Shown: positions 33,606 through 47,356, numbered from the stretch's first letter. The stretch: DNA of 64,000 nt from Eutypella sp. D-1 (GCA_023313575.1 JAJTTP010000002.1:310001-374000), one strand, 5' to 3'. The notes: generated by a model not told the origin, from the sequence alone. Numbers and translations: made by a program.

Positions 33606-36600
33606 CTAATCCTCAGTATAAGCCCCAGGCGTAGGAGCGCCACCGTAGACACCGGCGGAAGCAAAGCCACTCGCAGCAGGCGTGGGAGCCGCAGCAGCGG
33701 GGGTGGGTGCGGATTCCGCGCCCCAGCCGCCCTGCCAGCCGCCGCCGGGGGTCGGGGCATTGAGCGCGCCGGGGGTAGGCGCATTGTAATCGCCGGGCGT
33801 CGGGGCGTTGATGGCGCCGCCAGGTGTGGGGGCGCCGAGAAGCGCCGCGCCGGGAGTCGGTGCATCGTAGGCTACGGATGACGGGCCGCTGGCGCCGGGG
33901 GTATAGCCCCAGGTGTCGGATCCGCCGGGCGTCGCCGCCGACGCGCCGTAGGGTGTCTTGGATCCCCAGGCGTCGCCGCCGCCGCCGCCGAGGCCGCTGC
34001 CGTACGCCGGCGTCTTGGCACCCGCGTGCCAGGCTGGCGTGCGGCTGCCGGAGCCGCCGTAGGCTGTCCTGCTACCATCGTAAGGATTGACAGTTCTAGA
34101 CCCGTCGGCCCACGCGGGGGTACGGCCACCATCGCTGCCAGCCTTGTTCCAGGCCGGGGTGCGCCCACCGGCGGCAGCGGACGGAGTCTTCCAGGCGGGC
34201 GTGCGCGCCGAGCCCGAGGCCATCGGGGTTCGACTGCCGCCATTCCAGTCGGGGACGCGATCGCGGGGGGTGTTGGATCCTCCTCCGGGGAAGCCGCCGC
34301 CAGGACGACGGCTTTCGTAGTTTTTGATCTCGCGTCCGGTCACGACGTCTCGGACCATGAGGTCCGCCTTGGGTACGTTGATGATCTTGCTCTTCGTATG
34401 TAGCTCGACCCTGGCATGTGTGTCGGTGGTCTCCTTCACACGCCCCAACAAACCCTTCCATCCACCTTTTCTAATCGACACGGTCTGACCAAGAAGTCGA
34501 TCCCGTCCCACGGTGACCTTGGCCGGGGGCGGCATAGCGTTTTTGTCAGCGGCTGGGTTCAGCTTCTTGGCGGGGTTCATGACGCTCAGGTCAGGGCCAG
34601 CATTCGCATTCGCATTGACACGGCCACCCTTGGCCGAGATGGTGGTCACGTTGCTGACCTTGGCCACGAAGATACCAGCGTTCTCGTTGGTCGCGTTCGT
34701 GTGGCAAAAGACGGTGGTGCGGTGGATGTGTATGATCTTGCCCTGGCGACCCATTCCGCCATACTCCTTGACAACGTCGTCAGGCCTGATCTCAGAGCCG
34801 TTGCGGTCGGCTGCCACGGCCAGCTTGCGCTTAGGTAGCTTGTTGGCAATTTGTGAAGGCATGACCTGGCGATTATCGCCATTCTGGTCTAATACGACCA
34901 GAGACTCGCGATCGACTTTGACGATGCAGCCAACGGTAGTAGGATCGAGCTGAACCAGGTCGAGCAAGGAGTACTGGCCTAGAGAGCCCTGGCCGCCGAT
35001 GTCACTGGCTTCGCGGAGATCTTTACTAAAGACAGTGATCTCCTGCGTGGTCTGGTCGGTCAAGATCGTGACACGGTCCTCGGATATTTTGACAACCATG
35101 CCGACCTCGTCGCGATATTTGCTGCCGCCGATGACTTTGACGTGGTCGCCTGTACGGAAGCGCTTACGTAGTCCCTTAGTAGGCACTTCAATAGTTTGAC
35201 CGGCGAGATCGCCCTCAGTGACCTGCATGGTGACGATGTCGCCCTGTACGCTGGTGGCCTTGCCGACAACGCCCCTTTGCTCGCCGGCGTAGACTTCGAT
35301 GATATCGCCGGGTAGATAAGTAACATTCGCGGAGCTATCCTTCAAACTCGCGGCAAGTGACTTCAAGTCGATGTTCTCCACACCGTCCTCGCCCCCGGAG
35401 GCAAATCTGGTCACTTCCTCCAGCGTGGGGTTGACGTCGGTGGTCTGGAGGAGCTGGATTTTGATATCCTTGACCTGGAAGCCCATTTCGAACTCGTCGC
35501 CGTTATATGTCCAGAAGCCAGTCGCAGTATTGCCGGTGAGCTGGCGCGGGTTTCTCTTGCGGGCTTCCACCTCGCTGAAGAGCTTTTGCGGCGGGCGAGG
35601 GCCGAGGATGGGTCTCTTGCGCTTCTTCTCCTCGGGGGTCATGGCGGAATTCACGGCGGAGGGGGTGTCGTCGCGCACGCCGTAGTCAAGACGGGGGATA
35701 TAGCGCACCCTGGCCTCGAGGCCGTTCTCGGTGACGTTGAGGACCTGAGCGAGATCGCCAGCATGTTTGGCTGGGCGACGCAGACGCACCCAGGAGCCTG
35801 GTTCGAGAGTAGGGGTTTTCTGGACACGGAGCAGGTCGGGCATCTCCTTGATGTCGACGAGAAGGAGCTTCGTACGAGGATACACATTAAGCATCCCGTC
35901 AAGGGCGATCATGATATCAGACTGGCGCTGGGCCTCGACGTAGATGAGGCCTTTCATGACGGAGTTGGGCCCACCACGTTCGAAGGCGGCGGTGATGCCA
36001 AGTTCGTCCTTCGTACCCAGCCTCTCCTCGATTCTCTTCATTATGGACATGACGACCTCGCGCTCTTTACCCTCCTTGCAGCGGATACCCCAGATGCTAG
36101 GATCGTGAACGCTGGGCAATAGAAGTCTCTGGGGGACAACGCCGGTATCGCCGGTGCCTCTCGAAAACTTCTTCCGGGCGTATCTGTGCTTGAGCTCCTC
36201 AGCCTGGGCCTCAAGTTCCTCCTGGGTCTCGGCCTCGCGCTGCCGGTCGAGCTGTCGGTGTCTGCGGTCGTCATCAAGTCTCGCCTGCTCGAAGTCTCCC
36301 GGTTCGTCGTGCTCGATGAAGCCCTCGTGGTCCTCAGCGGCATCCTCCTCGTCCTCGGCCTCATCCTCGTCGTCGACCTCGGCTTCGATATCGAGGAAAG
36401 CGTTCCGACCGCCCCTGCGACGTTTGCGACGGTGGCCCTACATTCCAATGCGGTGTCAGTGCGCGGGATATACACAGGCAAGGGGAATCGGTTAGACAGA
36501 AGGGGAAGGGAAAGAAAGAGAGGAAAAAATGTCAAGATGCAATGATGTATTAATATAGGTAGACCAGGTAGATCTTGCCCTTGCATCTTGCATCTTGAAC

Positions 36601-36932
36601 AAAAAGAAAGATCGCCCAGGAATGAATTGGTGACTCACCTGTACTTCATCATCCTCATCATCCTCTTCGTCGTCCTCGTCCTCCTCATCGTTGTCGTCAT
36701 TAGCCTCATCTGCATCGCGCTCGCCGTCACCGTCGCCATCAGCTTCTTCTTCCTCATCATCGTCATCGCGAGCGGATGTTGTTGCCTTGGGAGATGCACC
36801 ACCACGCCTGGGCGCCTCATCGTCATGATCGTCATTCTGACCCTCGTCGTCATCACTCAAATCAGCGGGAGCCGGGTTGAAGTCTTCCTCGTCCTCGGAC
36901 TCGGGCTGCTCGTGGTCGCGAAGATCGCTCAT
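33606..36932 (-). CDS. spt5: transcription elongation factor Spt5
   Basis: Two exons, 36932-36639 and 36437-33606 (201-nt intron, phase 0); 1041 aa, a normal fungal Spt5 length. The start at 36932 ([17 protein letters not shown]) is the first ATG. Residues 1-98 are extremely acidic. A basic patch [11 protein letters not shown] begins exon 2. The NGN domain ([22 protein letters not shown], about 211-305) binds Spt4. Several KOW domains follow (e.g. [47 protein letters not shown]). The last 240 or so residues are the C-terminal repeat region, with [13 protein letters not shown] and NAPTPGD-type units, the target of Bur1/P-TEFb-like kinases. Acts in the nucleus with RNA polymerase II in elongation and capping. 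A core gene, marking the right side of the accessory block. Confidence 0.95.
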
Positions 36933-37092
36933 GTTGGGCGAGGGAGCGAATGGGGGAGTGTGAGTGTGAGTGTGAGTGTGATGCCCGAAGCCGAAGAAAT
37001 TCAAATTTCTGAAGTCATACGGATTACGGCGCCCTTTGTTTTGGTTATGTGAGAGACTCGATGGTTGTAGTTGGATGACTTGGCTTGGTGGG

Positions 37093-37126
<34 letters not shown>

Positions 37127-38190
37127 AAGGGAAAGAGGACAATGGATTTTGGGGTTGGTTGTATTTAAGGAATAAATGGATGAAGAAGGAACGAGAGAAA
37201 AGTCGGAAGAGAGTGCTGGCAGATGAATTAATTGATTTTACCCTTTGAAGCTTCCCAAAGGTCCCTTATTGAGAGGTTAATGTTGCTACAGTAGGCAGAA
37301 GTAGGTAAGTACCAAGTACGCGCCGTGCAGGTGAAAATGTACGCTAACTGATAGCTGTACGGTACGGTACGTACATTCCTGAGCAAGAGTATCTTTTCGC
37401 GCCAGGCTGGCTCTAGCTTAGCGCTCTTCTTGATTAGGTCATCCCTTACCCAGATAACGATAACGAACCTCTGAATGAGAATGCCAAACAGCGTCTACAG
37501 ATCGCTTATCATTCATCACTTCAGTCGGGCTCATCTTGTTCTATTTAAGCCCTTGCCATTTGGAATATTTGGTCCGCTGATGTGTCCTAGATAACTATCA
37601 CCTCACCCACTGGGTTCGGGCTAGGAAGGTATATCTATGCAAGAGCTTCAACCAACCGAGATGCTAGAAGAAAACACATAATGTCAGGTACGGGTATGCC
37701 TAGGTTAGGTAGCTTTTACAGATCAAAAGTCTTCTTGCGCATATATTGCTATGGTGAAAAGAAGCTGTATTTAGAATATCATAGTCCAGGCGAGTTATAA
37801 TTCGGCATTGCATTCCTATTACGTACGGGTAGAATAGGGGGTTATAACCGGCTGCTTTTTATGATCCCCCGGCGCCACTACCTTGATGGCCAGCCGTAGC
37901 CCTCCCAAGGCTTTTTGGTTCTTTATAAGTTTGGCGAACAGGACTTTTCGTGCCTCGCTTTGCGTAGATATGCGCCCATTATCCTTATATACGGCCTGAG
38001 TATGGTTCCCTCGTAGGGAAGTATACCAAGAACATTCGAATGGGTATGCTAGTCGAGTGGCTCTAGAGTAGTTTGTCTTCCACAATTCATCATATTAAGA
38101 CTACCAAAAACACGCTCTACGCTCTACACCTACACAACAACGCTCCCTCCAACGCCGCCCATCCAAGACAAGCAAGCACATGCAAATTTC
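36933..38190. other. intergenic, Spt5 promoter region
   Basis: Contains a GTGTGA-type microsatellite just upstream of the Spt5 ATG, an A27 run (37097-37123) and a pyrimidine/TACG-rich stretch near 37360. No gene. Confidence 0.6.
37097..37123 (+). repeat. A27 homopolymer
   Basis: Twenty-seven consecutive A in the Spt5 upstream region; on the coding strand it is a T tract of the nucleosome-depleting type. Confidence 0.85.
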
Positions 38191-39654
38191 CTACTTCGGG
38201 CACCCCTCACCATCTCCAAGCCCGTACTCGACAGCAGCGAGCAGGAGCTCCATGAACCCGGCATTCGTCGCCTTGATATTGTCGTTATACTGGGGGACAG
38301 AAGGGTAGAAGGGGCAGAAGGCGGCATCGTTGCCGAAGCCGAACTCGACCGTGTAGGCGTGGACGAGGTTGAGCTCCGGGTCCGCGAAGTGCCGCGAGTA
38401 CGCCCAGTCGTCGGTAGCGCCGGACGTCGGGTACAGGCTCGCGGACTGGATGGCGGTGTACTCCTCGCCGCCGCCGGCCGTCATGGCCTGCGCCATGCGC
38501 TTGGCGGCGCCCTCGTTGATTTCGGCTTCCTCCGTCGGCTTGTATTCGCCGTAGCCCCCGTCCTCGCCGGGAGTGTCCTTCAGGATCCCCCGCACGCTGT
38601 CGTACGAGGAGTTCATGAAGTTCATGTCTGCGAACTCCGCCTGGTTCGTGTCGCTGCCCCAGCTGTATAGCACGTCGCCCGTGTACGAGTGCAGGTCCAC
38701 GAACCACCTGACTTTGGAATATTCGTCCAGCTATAATTGTTTTTCGTAGTTTTCATCAGTTTGGGGGTTCTTAATTCAGTGATTCACAATTTTTGGTGAA
38801 AACCGCCGCAAAGAGGGAACGGGTGGATGGATGGCCTTGTCGGGAATACTTACAACCCACTTAACGCTCTTGGCCTCAGGCTCAGAGAACGGTTCGCTGC
38901 CGTGATAGGTCTCAGCGGCAGGGTTATCAGAACCGACGCTCGAAACGACACCCGGGGCGAAGGCCTCCTTGAAGTCCCAGAGGAAATCGAAGTTGCGATT
39001 GAGGTCGACGCCGACGTTATTGCCGCTGTCGCCGATGGGCCTGCGGTTCTTGCGCCAGCAGCTGTTGGTGGCCTGGTCGTGGGCGGTGCCGTCGGGGTTG
39101 CTCAGCGGCACGAAGACGATACCGGCCGATAACGCCGTCTTGACCTGCGCCGCCGTGTACGCCTTGTCCCCCCAGGTAACGCCCTCGCCGTTCCGCTCCG
39201 CCCACAGCAGGTCCGACACGAAGTACAGGATGTTGTCCGCGGAGCCGCGCTCGCGCGCGTGGATGTTGCCGTTGAAGTACACGCGGAACGCATCGGTGCA
39301 GTTGCCGCCGCTGCCACCCACAACACCGCCCAGGATCTCCCTGCCCTCGTGCGTCTTGAAGGGGGTCGCGAAGGTCTCGATGCCGTACTCCTTCACGAGT
39401 CCCTGGAGTCCACTCTCGACCTCGGCGACGCTCAGGATGGTGTCGAAGCTGGTCTTCTGCGTGCCCAGACCCCGCGGCGCGATCTTGCCGCCGTCGAACC
39501 GGTCGCCCTTGCCGATCGGCATGCCGTCGTCCAACTTCGCATCTTCGCGCTTGAGCGAGCGCTTGATGAAGCCGCCCGCGCGCTCCTCAGGAAGAAGACA
39601 GGCGGAGGACAGAGAGGCGAGGGCCAGGAGCCCAGAGAACGAGCGATACTTCAT
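38191..39654 (-). CDS. secreted M14 zinc carboxypeptidase
   Basis: Two exons, 39654-38854 and 38730-38191 (123-nt intron, phase 0); 446 aa. A signal peptide covers about residues 1-19 (MKYRSFSGLLALASLSSAC). A short, basic pro-like segment with KR sites (KRSLKRED, 31-38) follows. Zinc ligands are His132 and Glu135 in NIHARERG, and His281 in VDLHSYTG. Substrate-binding DLNRNFDF is at 217-224, and the catalytic Glu396 lies in YTVEFGFGN. All key residues are present. It removes C-terminal residues from peptides outside the cell or in the vacuolar/secretory route. The full classical propeptide (about 90 residues) is shortened, a trait of several fungal M14A-like enzymes. Confidence 0.9.
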
Positions 39655-41733
39655 GGCGACGATGGGTTACGCGGGGCAATTGGGGGCTCCCTCAGATAGT
39701 AAGCGATAGGCGATAGTTAGGATATGTACGTAGGTAAGGGAGGGGAGAGTAAGGTTGAACCCCAGACGTTGGTCGTGCAGTGGAATGTCTAGTATATAAG
39801 GGGGACAGGCAACCATGGAAGGTACCAACCACGGCGTCGAGTTCCTTTATAAACCCTGGGGAAAGTCAATCTTTTGGTCTCCCACCCCGCCGCTCTTGCA
39901 AGGTTTATACCCTTAAGTTTTTTCCTTGGATCTGCGCACGGCGTGCATTACCGACTGGGGAACTTCCAAATCGGGAACGTTCTACGCTGGGGCGGGCGGA
40001 CCCTGAGCCTCGGCGCTCTCTATCTCTCTATCTCTCTCTTGCGCCAGCCAAACAGCATTCTCGGGTAGCACGATTCATGGAAAGTTGATTGTGAAAAGAG
40101 TTTGCTCGGTGGTCTAGGCGGCCTGGGGGTCTAACTTAACCCGCAATTTCCATCCTTGGACTACAGTACTTGACTACATACGTATCTTGCCCCCGCCTCT
40201 CCAAGAATGGCGCTATGTAACGGTGAATACCGCGACCTTCCCGTCTGAGCTGGTATATCGTCCCGTCAAAATGTTACGATTTGCGCCCGCCCGCTTGCTT
40301 GCTTACTCTCCCTTATCGTATGTACACGCAAGTGCGGGTTTTCCTACATAATAACTCACTCTCACTTATTTGCCAACGCTCTCTGGCTTGGCTTGGCTAA
40401 CTAGACTTTAATAATAACAAACAACAGCGATCAAATCACAATGTTGGTAACACATGGGGCGCTCTGCTATCAGGAGCCCCCTGCTGGTGTTTAATCCTAC
40501 GCTAATCAACAGGCAACAGCTATTCGCTCGACAAAGTTTGATATGGTTTCTTGGCTGCGCTGGGTTAAGTATGTAGTATGTATATGCGATAAAAATCCAG
40601 AGATGGCATTGGTATCAGTAAGTCCAGGTTGCCTCAAGTTACAATTTACATACCAAGTGCAGTACCCTCGTGTTGCTTCAGCGACCGGGACGGGCCTAGT
40701 GCAAGCGAACTCCCGGGTCGACCTGGTTCTAACGACAGACACCCAAGTACGCCGATTGAGTTTAGATATCTAGCGGTACCGCCAGCGAACTTAAAACCTT
40801 TGAGTGTTCCGCGGAAACATTCCACGCCCGGTCCGTCCGCATAGACGCGTAGAGCAGAGCAGAGCAGAATCCACCGTTTTCGGGTCCGAGATGGATACTA
40901 CTAATATAATTAATATCTATGAAAGAATCTCGGAATGAGCCGCTGCCTAGTGGCGACGGGACGTGCTTTGATAGTTAGGGGGGCTGAGTGGGTTACCACC
41001 TATGAATAGGGACAGAAACGTTGAGACCGGCAAACGGGAAGCATTCGCGCTTGTAGTAGGTAATTGGTAACGTACAAGCGTCTACCTAGAATGCTGTGCG
41101 TCACGTCTCGTGCGAGTAAGGGTAGGAGGTAGCGAAAGTAGCACAGAGGCTATGAGACATCCAAGCCTCTGCGCAGATCAACTAACCGTCTCTTCATGGG
41201 ACGAGTCGACTACAACCAACGAGTACGAGTTGTCTGCACGTGGCGCGCTATGCAAGGAACCAGGTTTTCCGGGACCAACCACTGAAATCATATGAATGGG
41301 GAGCAATGCAGCCAATATTGACGACAACCGTACTTAGTTATTTATGGACTCCGGGACTGCCGTGTTCTCAATATGTACATCAAAGGTAGGCGCCCCGCGA
41401 TCTGTTAGACTAATTAATGCCTTTCCCCCCTCCTCCTCGTCATCGATCGAATGCAGCGCAATGCAGACAGCAATGCCGTACTATCCATACCATTACCCAT
41501 GCCATCATGAAAAGAACGGAGGTATGTGCCGCCAAGAAGTCGTAGCAGTCGTCTATGAAGCCTCCAACCTCATCTCTCAACATACCCAAAACCACATCAT
41601 AATTTTTTTTTACGTCAGAAAAAAATAAGTTGTAAATGGTAGAAAATATTGTAACAATGAAAAAGAAAGAAAGAAAAAGAGAGAGAAAAAGCGCCGTTTC
41701 TGAGGGTTCGCACGCAACGCAACGGCCACGTTC
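39655..41733. other. intergenic, no gene seen
   Basis: About 2.1 kb. A TATA-like TTTATAAA occurs near 39845, about 190 bp before the carboxypeptidase ATG. CT-rich microsatellite near 40020. Nothing else supported. Confidence 0.5.
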
Positions 41734-43589
41734 TCAGAGGTCCTTGATCTCAAAGCGCCTGCGTATGCGCTCGCCGTACTTGAGTAGCAGGAACGCCACG
41801 GGCATGAGCGCCACGGCGATGAAGCCCAGCAGCGAGTTGCCCCATCCGAGGCCGAGCGCGCGGTACATCGGCAGGCCGGCCAGAGGCAGGACGGCGCCCG
41901 CGATGGACCGGATGACGGTGTTGGTAGCCAGTGCAGAGGCGGCGTAGATGCTAAAGACAAGGTCAGTTGGACGCGAACGAGGAGGCAGAAGGGAGAAATG
42001 ACATAGCACCCAAGGAAACTCACGTGAATGCGTCGACTAAGTATAGCTGGACGCCCATGAAAAAGATCAGGTTGCCGGTGCCGATGATAGCAGTGCCGAT
42101 GATGGGAACGATCCAATGCACGTGGTATTCCGCGGTCCAACCGTACAGGAAGAAGCCGGCGGGGAGCAGGATTGCGCCCAGGGGTAACAAGGGGAGGCGG
42201 TGCTCGGGCTTCATACCGGTGCCCTTCCTGCCCGTGACGGCCTCGGCCTCGGCGGCCTTCTTCTGGACGTACCGGTCGGTCGTAGTGCTGAACAGCAAGA
42301 GGCCGATGAAGCTGCCGACGCCGAGGCCGAGGTACGCGAGCCCGACGATGCTGGTGCTGAAGTGGTACGTGCGCTGGAACACGTCGGTGAAGGTCGTGAA
42401 GAGCAGGTATAGGTACGAGTAGATGATGGCCATGTAGAAGGCCAGGATCGCCACGATGGGCGAGTAGATGAACATCTTGACGGGCCGCACGATGCCGCGC
42501 TTGAAGTAGTCGCGGGGCGACAGCCCCACGTCGAGCTTCGACCGCAGCAGGTCATTGCCCGTCTCCTTGCGCAGGCGCGCCGCCTTGCGCTCCAGTAGCA
42601 CCGGCGCGAAGCTCTCCTGCATAAAAAAGATCATGCATATGCCGAGCGTGCCGCCCACTATGACGAGGAGCCAGAAGGTCCAGCGCCAGCCCTTGGCGGC
42701 GGCCAGGAAGCCGCCGGCGACGGGGCCGATGATGGGGCCTAGGAGCGGCCCGATGGTGAAGGCGGACATGGCGCCGCCGCGTTTGGACTGCTCGATCATG
42801 TCGGCGATGGTGCCGCCGCCGTTGGTCAGGGGCGCTGACCCGAACGTGCCGCAGAGGAACCGGAACACGATCAAACTAGGCAGCGAAGGCGCGAGTGCGC
42901 ACCCAATGGTGAATGCCACAAACCCTAGGTTACCCACGTGATACAGAGGCACCCGCCCATATATCTCGGACAACGGCGCCAGTAGCAGTGGGCCTGCCGC
43001 GTACCCCAGCACGTACACTGATACCACGAAGGATGCCAGCTCTAGCGAGTCGGACTTGAACTCGGCCATCACCTGCGGCACGCCTGGAGCGAAGATAGCT
43101 GCGCGGCAGCGGAGTCAGCATGGCGAGAGAACAACGAGGTGGGGGGGGGGGTAACTCACACGATGCCAACGGCGAGATGAAAGTCATGCCGCTAACGAAT
43201 CCTATATTAAGCACCTTCTTCCAGGTAGGCCAGTTCATAGGGTTCTGGGGGTCATCTGGGCCGTCCCACCAGATTACGTTCGCGTCGTCGTCGGTGTCAT
43301 TACTCGTATTGGTGTCGTCTCCATCCTCCTTGTCGTTGTCGTCGCCACCGGTCCCGCCCTTTTCCAGATCGCGCGGTCTTGACCGCGACCTCTCGCCACT
43401 ATGCTTCCTCCGCGAGGTTGCCCGACGCGACGCGATGGACATCCGCCTCCTCCGCTCCCCTCTCTCGTCGAGTACGTAACCAGCTCCTGACGGGGTATCG
43501 GCGTCATGACCTTCGTCGATCGCCTGACTGATCTTCTTCTCGAGCTGCAACGCCGCGTCGGCGTCGCTGTCAGCACTTGAAGACGACAT
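41734..43589 (-). CDS. MFS transporter, DHA1 (drug/polyamine exporter) family
   Basis: Three exons, 43589-43160, 43098-42024, 41950-41734 (61- and 73-nt introns); 573 aa. The joins restore ISPLASSIFAPGVPQVMAEF and LYLVDAFTIYAASALATN. A long charged cytosolic N terminus (about 120 residues, with RRRRM, an acidic NDTDDD run and NPMNWPTWKK) precedes 12 membrane helices. The loop-2/3 MFS motif is PLSEIYGRVPLYH, and the motif C-like GPLLGPIIGPVAGGFL in helix 5 marks antiporters. The second-half starts MFIYSPIVAILAF. Probably a plasma-membrane proton antiporter for drugs or polyamines. Isolated from the 4-29 kb block, so probably a general exporter. Confidence 0.88.
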
Positions 43590-43667
43590 CTTCGTTCCTC
43601 TCGCCTACCGCGACGGCTACCTTGGTCTGGTAGTATTGTTAGCTATGCTTGCGATGTCTATCGCCTG

Positions 43668-43674
43668 TTTTATA
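43668..43674 (-). promoter_or_regulatory. TATA box of the DHA1 transporter gene
   Basis: TATAAAA on the coding strand about 80 bp upstream of the ATG at 43589, a typical spacing. Confidence 0.5.
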
Positions 43675-44557
43675 TGCCCTTGCTATCATGCGTCGGCTAG
43701 ATGCATGAGGCAAACGAGACGCGGGTGCCCTAGGCCAATGGCCCAGGCTAGGCATACTTAGAGACATGAAGAGAATACTGGAAGAAAACAGAAAGCTAAC
43801 CTGTTATGAAAAGTATTCCAACCTAAGTCTATAAAAGAATTCGCTACTCTCTATCTTTTTTTTTTACTTCTCGAAGCCCGAATCTGACCTGGGCCAAGAC
43901 CGATCGGCGCCACGCCCGTGGCGCTTCTGTTCTGGTGCTTGGCGTTTGTATAAGATGGGGGATATCCAAAAATACTACCATATGATAGGGAGCTATCCCG
44001 GGTATAAGTCAGGAGACAAAGGAGGAAGCTCTCACGGAAAATCGCGCCGGTCTCATATCATTTCGCGCGTCTCCTTTGTTCAGCACAGCGAAGGGCGATG
44101 TGTGCAAGGTGTGCTGACCAAATTTGGGAAGAGGCGACAGGCGACGACAGGTAGCGAAAGCAAAAAAAAAAAAAAAACTTATACCAAGATAGATATAGAA
44201 TAAGACTCTGTGGAAGATAAAAGCACCATTGGGTTTTTGTTCCCTTGTTGGTGTTTGGGCACGAATATTCGCCTCTCCGAAATCTTGTTTGATTTCGAAG
44301 CAGACAGAATAGTTATGGCGTAGGTATACGACGTAAACAGGGTCACATCGAACGGCCGCGGGAGCTATCTAAAGGGAACCCCCCACCGCTGGGAAAGTGA
44401 GGCCCGGGGTCGAGCTCGCTCTTATTGCAGGGACGGAGGGTGATCGGACCCGTTAAAATGGATACTCGCCCATCACCTATGTATTCGACGATGCCAGTCA
44501 CTCTGCATAAACTAGGCTCACTGGTCCTGACTGGGGGAGGGGGGCCGGTCCCCTCTC

Positions 44558-44600
44558 CAGTCAGTCAGTCAGTCAGCCCAGTCCAGTCCAGTCCAGCCAG
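44558..44600 (+). repeat. CAGT / CAGTC microsatellite
   Basis: Repeated CAGT units followed by CCAGT units. Confidence 0.7.
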
Positions 44601-46149
44601 TCCTCCTTCAGGACGGCAAAAATCAGAATGATCCAGCCGACGCGGCAAGCTATTCCGCAACGGTGGGTGCATAAAAAACCCTTGCATATCTAGGGATTAT
44701 AGAAAATACTAAGTAATCCTCGAGTTATGCGTGGCCGAAGAGCCGTTACGGCGACCCGCCTTCCGAGATATGTGGGTTCGTTACCGTGAATAAGCAAATA
44801 AGCAACGTGCCATCATTTCATCCTCATACGTCGGAATTCGGACTTAGTAGACCTTTAACCGCGTGAGCCCTGGAGTATACTAAGCCAGTTACGAAGTAGT
44901 TACGCGATCGTCCCTGACAACTCCAATCCATGGTCATGGGGGGCCTCGGACTACCGTGTAGTTATTTAAAGTCGGATTCCAAATCCATCCCACTCGGGAC
45001 GCAGGAAGGATCTTATCTGGGTACAAGCTTTTTCCTCGCATCTTGGCGGTAAAGAATTATCCGCGCGCGCGGCGGGGCGTCACCTCCCAAGCAAACATCA
45101 AAAAAATAATAATTCCGGGTCTTGATCGAAGCTGCCTGGCTGTTGCATATGTTGGCATACATATGTTGCCCAGGTTGCGTGCAGGTGATGGAGAACGTGG
45201 GTAGTCTAGGCGCGCCCCAGAGATGCAGGAGGGCTTGAAAAAGTCGGCAGGAGGAAAAACGTTGAATGCCGAATCCCTACGGTGTCAAGGGTCCGTCTAG
45301 CTTGCCAAGATCGGCGAGCCAAGCAAATCGGCTTCTAGAAGTCATACCCGACCGACCTTGCCAAGCTATTATGGAGTAAGGCAATGGAGTATCGAAAGTA
45401 TATACAGGCTGATGCTCGAAACGGAACGTCAATCTGTTTACTGAAACACCGGGCATCTATCTGCTCTGCCATTTATCAACCTTACCTTGTCGCTCTTTAT
45501 AAAATGTCAAGCTAGATATCGCAGCAACTGACGAGTGGCTGTGGGTTCACCCGATAGGCATTCGCATTGCATGATGATGTTCACTTACCCCCGTGGCGCC
45601 TCGCTGGTAAGCGACCAATAGACCAGCTGAACCAGTCACCGAGCAGTCCAATCATCGCGAGGAGCTGATCTACTACCGCATATAATAGTATATATGTAGC
45701 GTAGTCTCTCTCCCGGGTATGATGTTTATAACTACCCCGATTATGTTCTACTACATGCTCTAGCGCCGAGCACAATAGCGGGATGCCATGTTGGCGGTCG
45801 ACGATGGGATGCTTAGAGACCAAACAATTGCCGGGGATGGCCCGAACTTCGGTCAGCGGGGTGACCTACCCCTGAATCGGAAGAGTATATAGAGGCTACC
45901 AGGAAATAATGCCACGTGCTAAGCATGGCAGTCGCGATTGTCGACGGGAACGAAATATTCTCGACGGTCTGGTATGGTATGGTACGGTATGACCCTCTGT
46001 ACACCTATCTATGACCGCATTGATTATCGTGTCGCGGCGTACTCAGGATGCAGTGGTTTTGTTCTCACCAAGGATGGAACGGTCTCGGCTCTATACCCTC
46101 TCACTCACCGTTATCCTCGGACTCCGTGGTACTGATCTAGGAGGTTCGT

Positions 46150-46920
46150 GGGTTCCACGTTGCCCTCTATACGGGGGTGAGTCGATGAAGTCGGACGACA
46201 GCGACGCAGTCGACAACTCATCCGCGCACTCGGGTGGTATGTTTCGTAAAAGACGCCCATGGCGACTGGTTACGTTCCGTGCCAAGGACGACACGAGTAG
46301 GCCGGTGTCCAGCCCGCTACGGTAAAATTACACGGCGCTGCCGGGCAGGTAGGCACGTACCCGACAGACTTCTTCCGCGACCGACCAACCGAGTCGGTGT
46401 CTCCGGGCATGAATTCGGAGACGTGAGGGACATGGACGGCATCGGGTCTACCAGCTGGACCACGCGCAGCACATGCGCGGCATGACGAAAGGGGGGCGGG
46501 CTACATAGACGCCCGCGTGCTTGAACTTTCATCGGGTACGGTCTTCCGGCCCGACACGGTCATGTCCTTCCCAAGCAGTGCACCGAACAAACAAGCAAGT
46601 CAGCATATTCGCGTCCCGTGATGGCATTCATCCAATATGCCCCCGACGACCGGATGTACTCAACACCGCCGTGGAACGGCAAGGTACCTAATCGACACCA
46701 TGGGGGAACAAACCCGGCCGTCTCGGGCGTTTCGAGATATACCTTGCTCCAGATCACTGTTGGGACCTTGGGCTGGGCTCCCGCTCCCGCACCAATAAAG
46801 AGGAAATAGACTAACCTGGCTTTCCGCACAGGGTTTCATACCCAACCCCCCGTGCTCTGCCTCCAGAACTTGTCTCCTCAACCAGCCCGGGACGAAGTCA
46901 ACTGCATGGTATGATATACT
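46150..46920 (+). other. possible unidentified spliced gene or gene relic
   Basis: GC-rich stretch with protein-like segments in changing frames (SAYSRPVMAFIQYAPDDRMY; STPPWNGK) and a strong branch/acceptor pair (CTAAC at 46811, CACAG ending 46831) that could pair with a GTACCT donor at 46684. Stops interrupt the upstream frames (e.g. a TGA just before TFIGYGLP). No family recognised, no start defined. It could be a decayed gene. Confidence 0.25.
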
Positions 46921-47185
46921 ACACGCAGACTTTAAGATCCGTCTTCTCTAAGTGAGCAAGGCTGAACTGAACAGGCAACTCCTGTTAGGTATTATAACAT
47001 CATGCCCGGGAACACACAACTCCAACTCCAGGCCCTCCCATCCCCCTTCCCATCCCCATCCCAACAAGTCACAACAACCCACCCATCATCTACCGCGCCC
47101 TGATTCCAGCTCCGCCTTCACTTTCAGCTTCAGTTTTTCTATACCTGTTAGCTAAAAGGCCGGGGTGTGGGCATTGGGAATTGGG

Positions 47186-47215
47186 AGATGAGATGAGATG
47201 AGATGAGATGAGATG
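47186..47215 (+). repeat. AGATG microsatellite, 6 units
   Basis: Six perfect AGATG repeats. Confidence 0.9.
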
Positions 47216-47356
47216 CGCGCCGGGCGTAAGGTAAGATATGGGGTGTGGGGTGGGGGTTAGAACTCTGTCTCAGTGCGTGCGTGTATGTGCGTGTATATAT
47301 TAAACCTAGATATATATACCCTACCTAGGTAGGTACTTAGGTAAGTAGATAAAGAT

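Noticed and set aside
33824..36122. Several long open frames antisense to Spt5
   Set aside because: They mirror the repeat-rich, GC-biased coding sequence and show no independent features.
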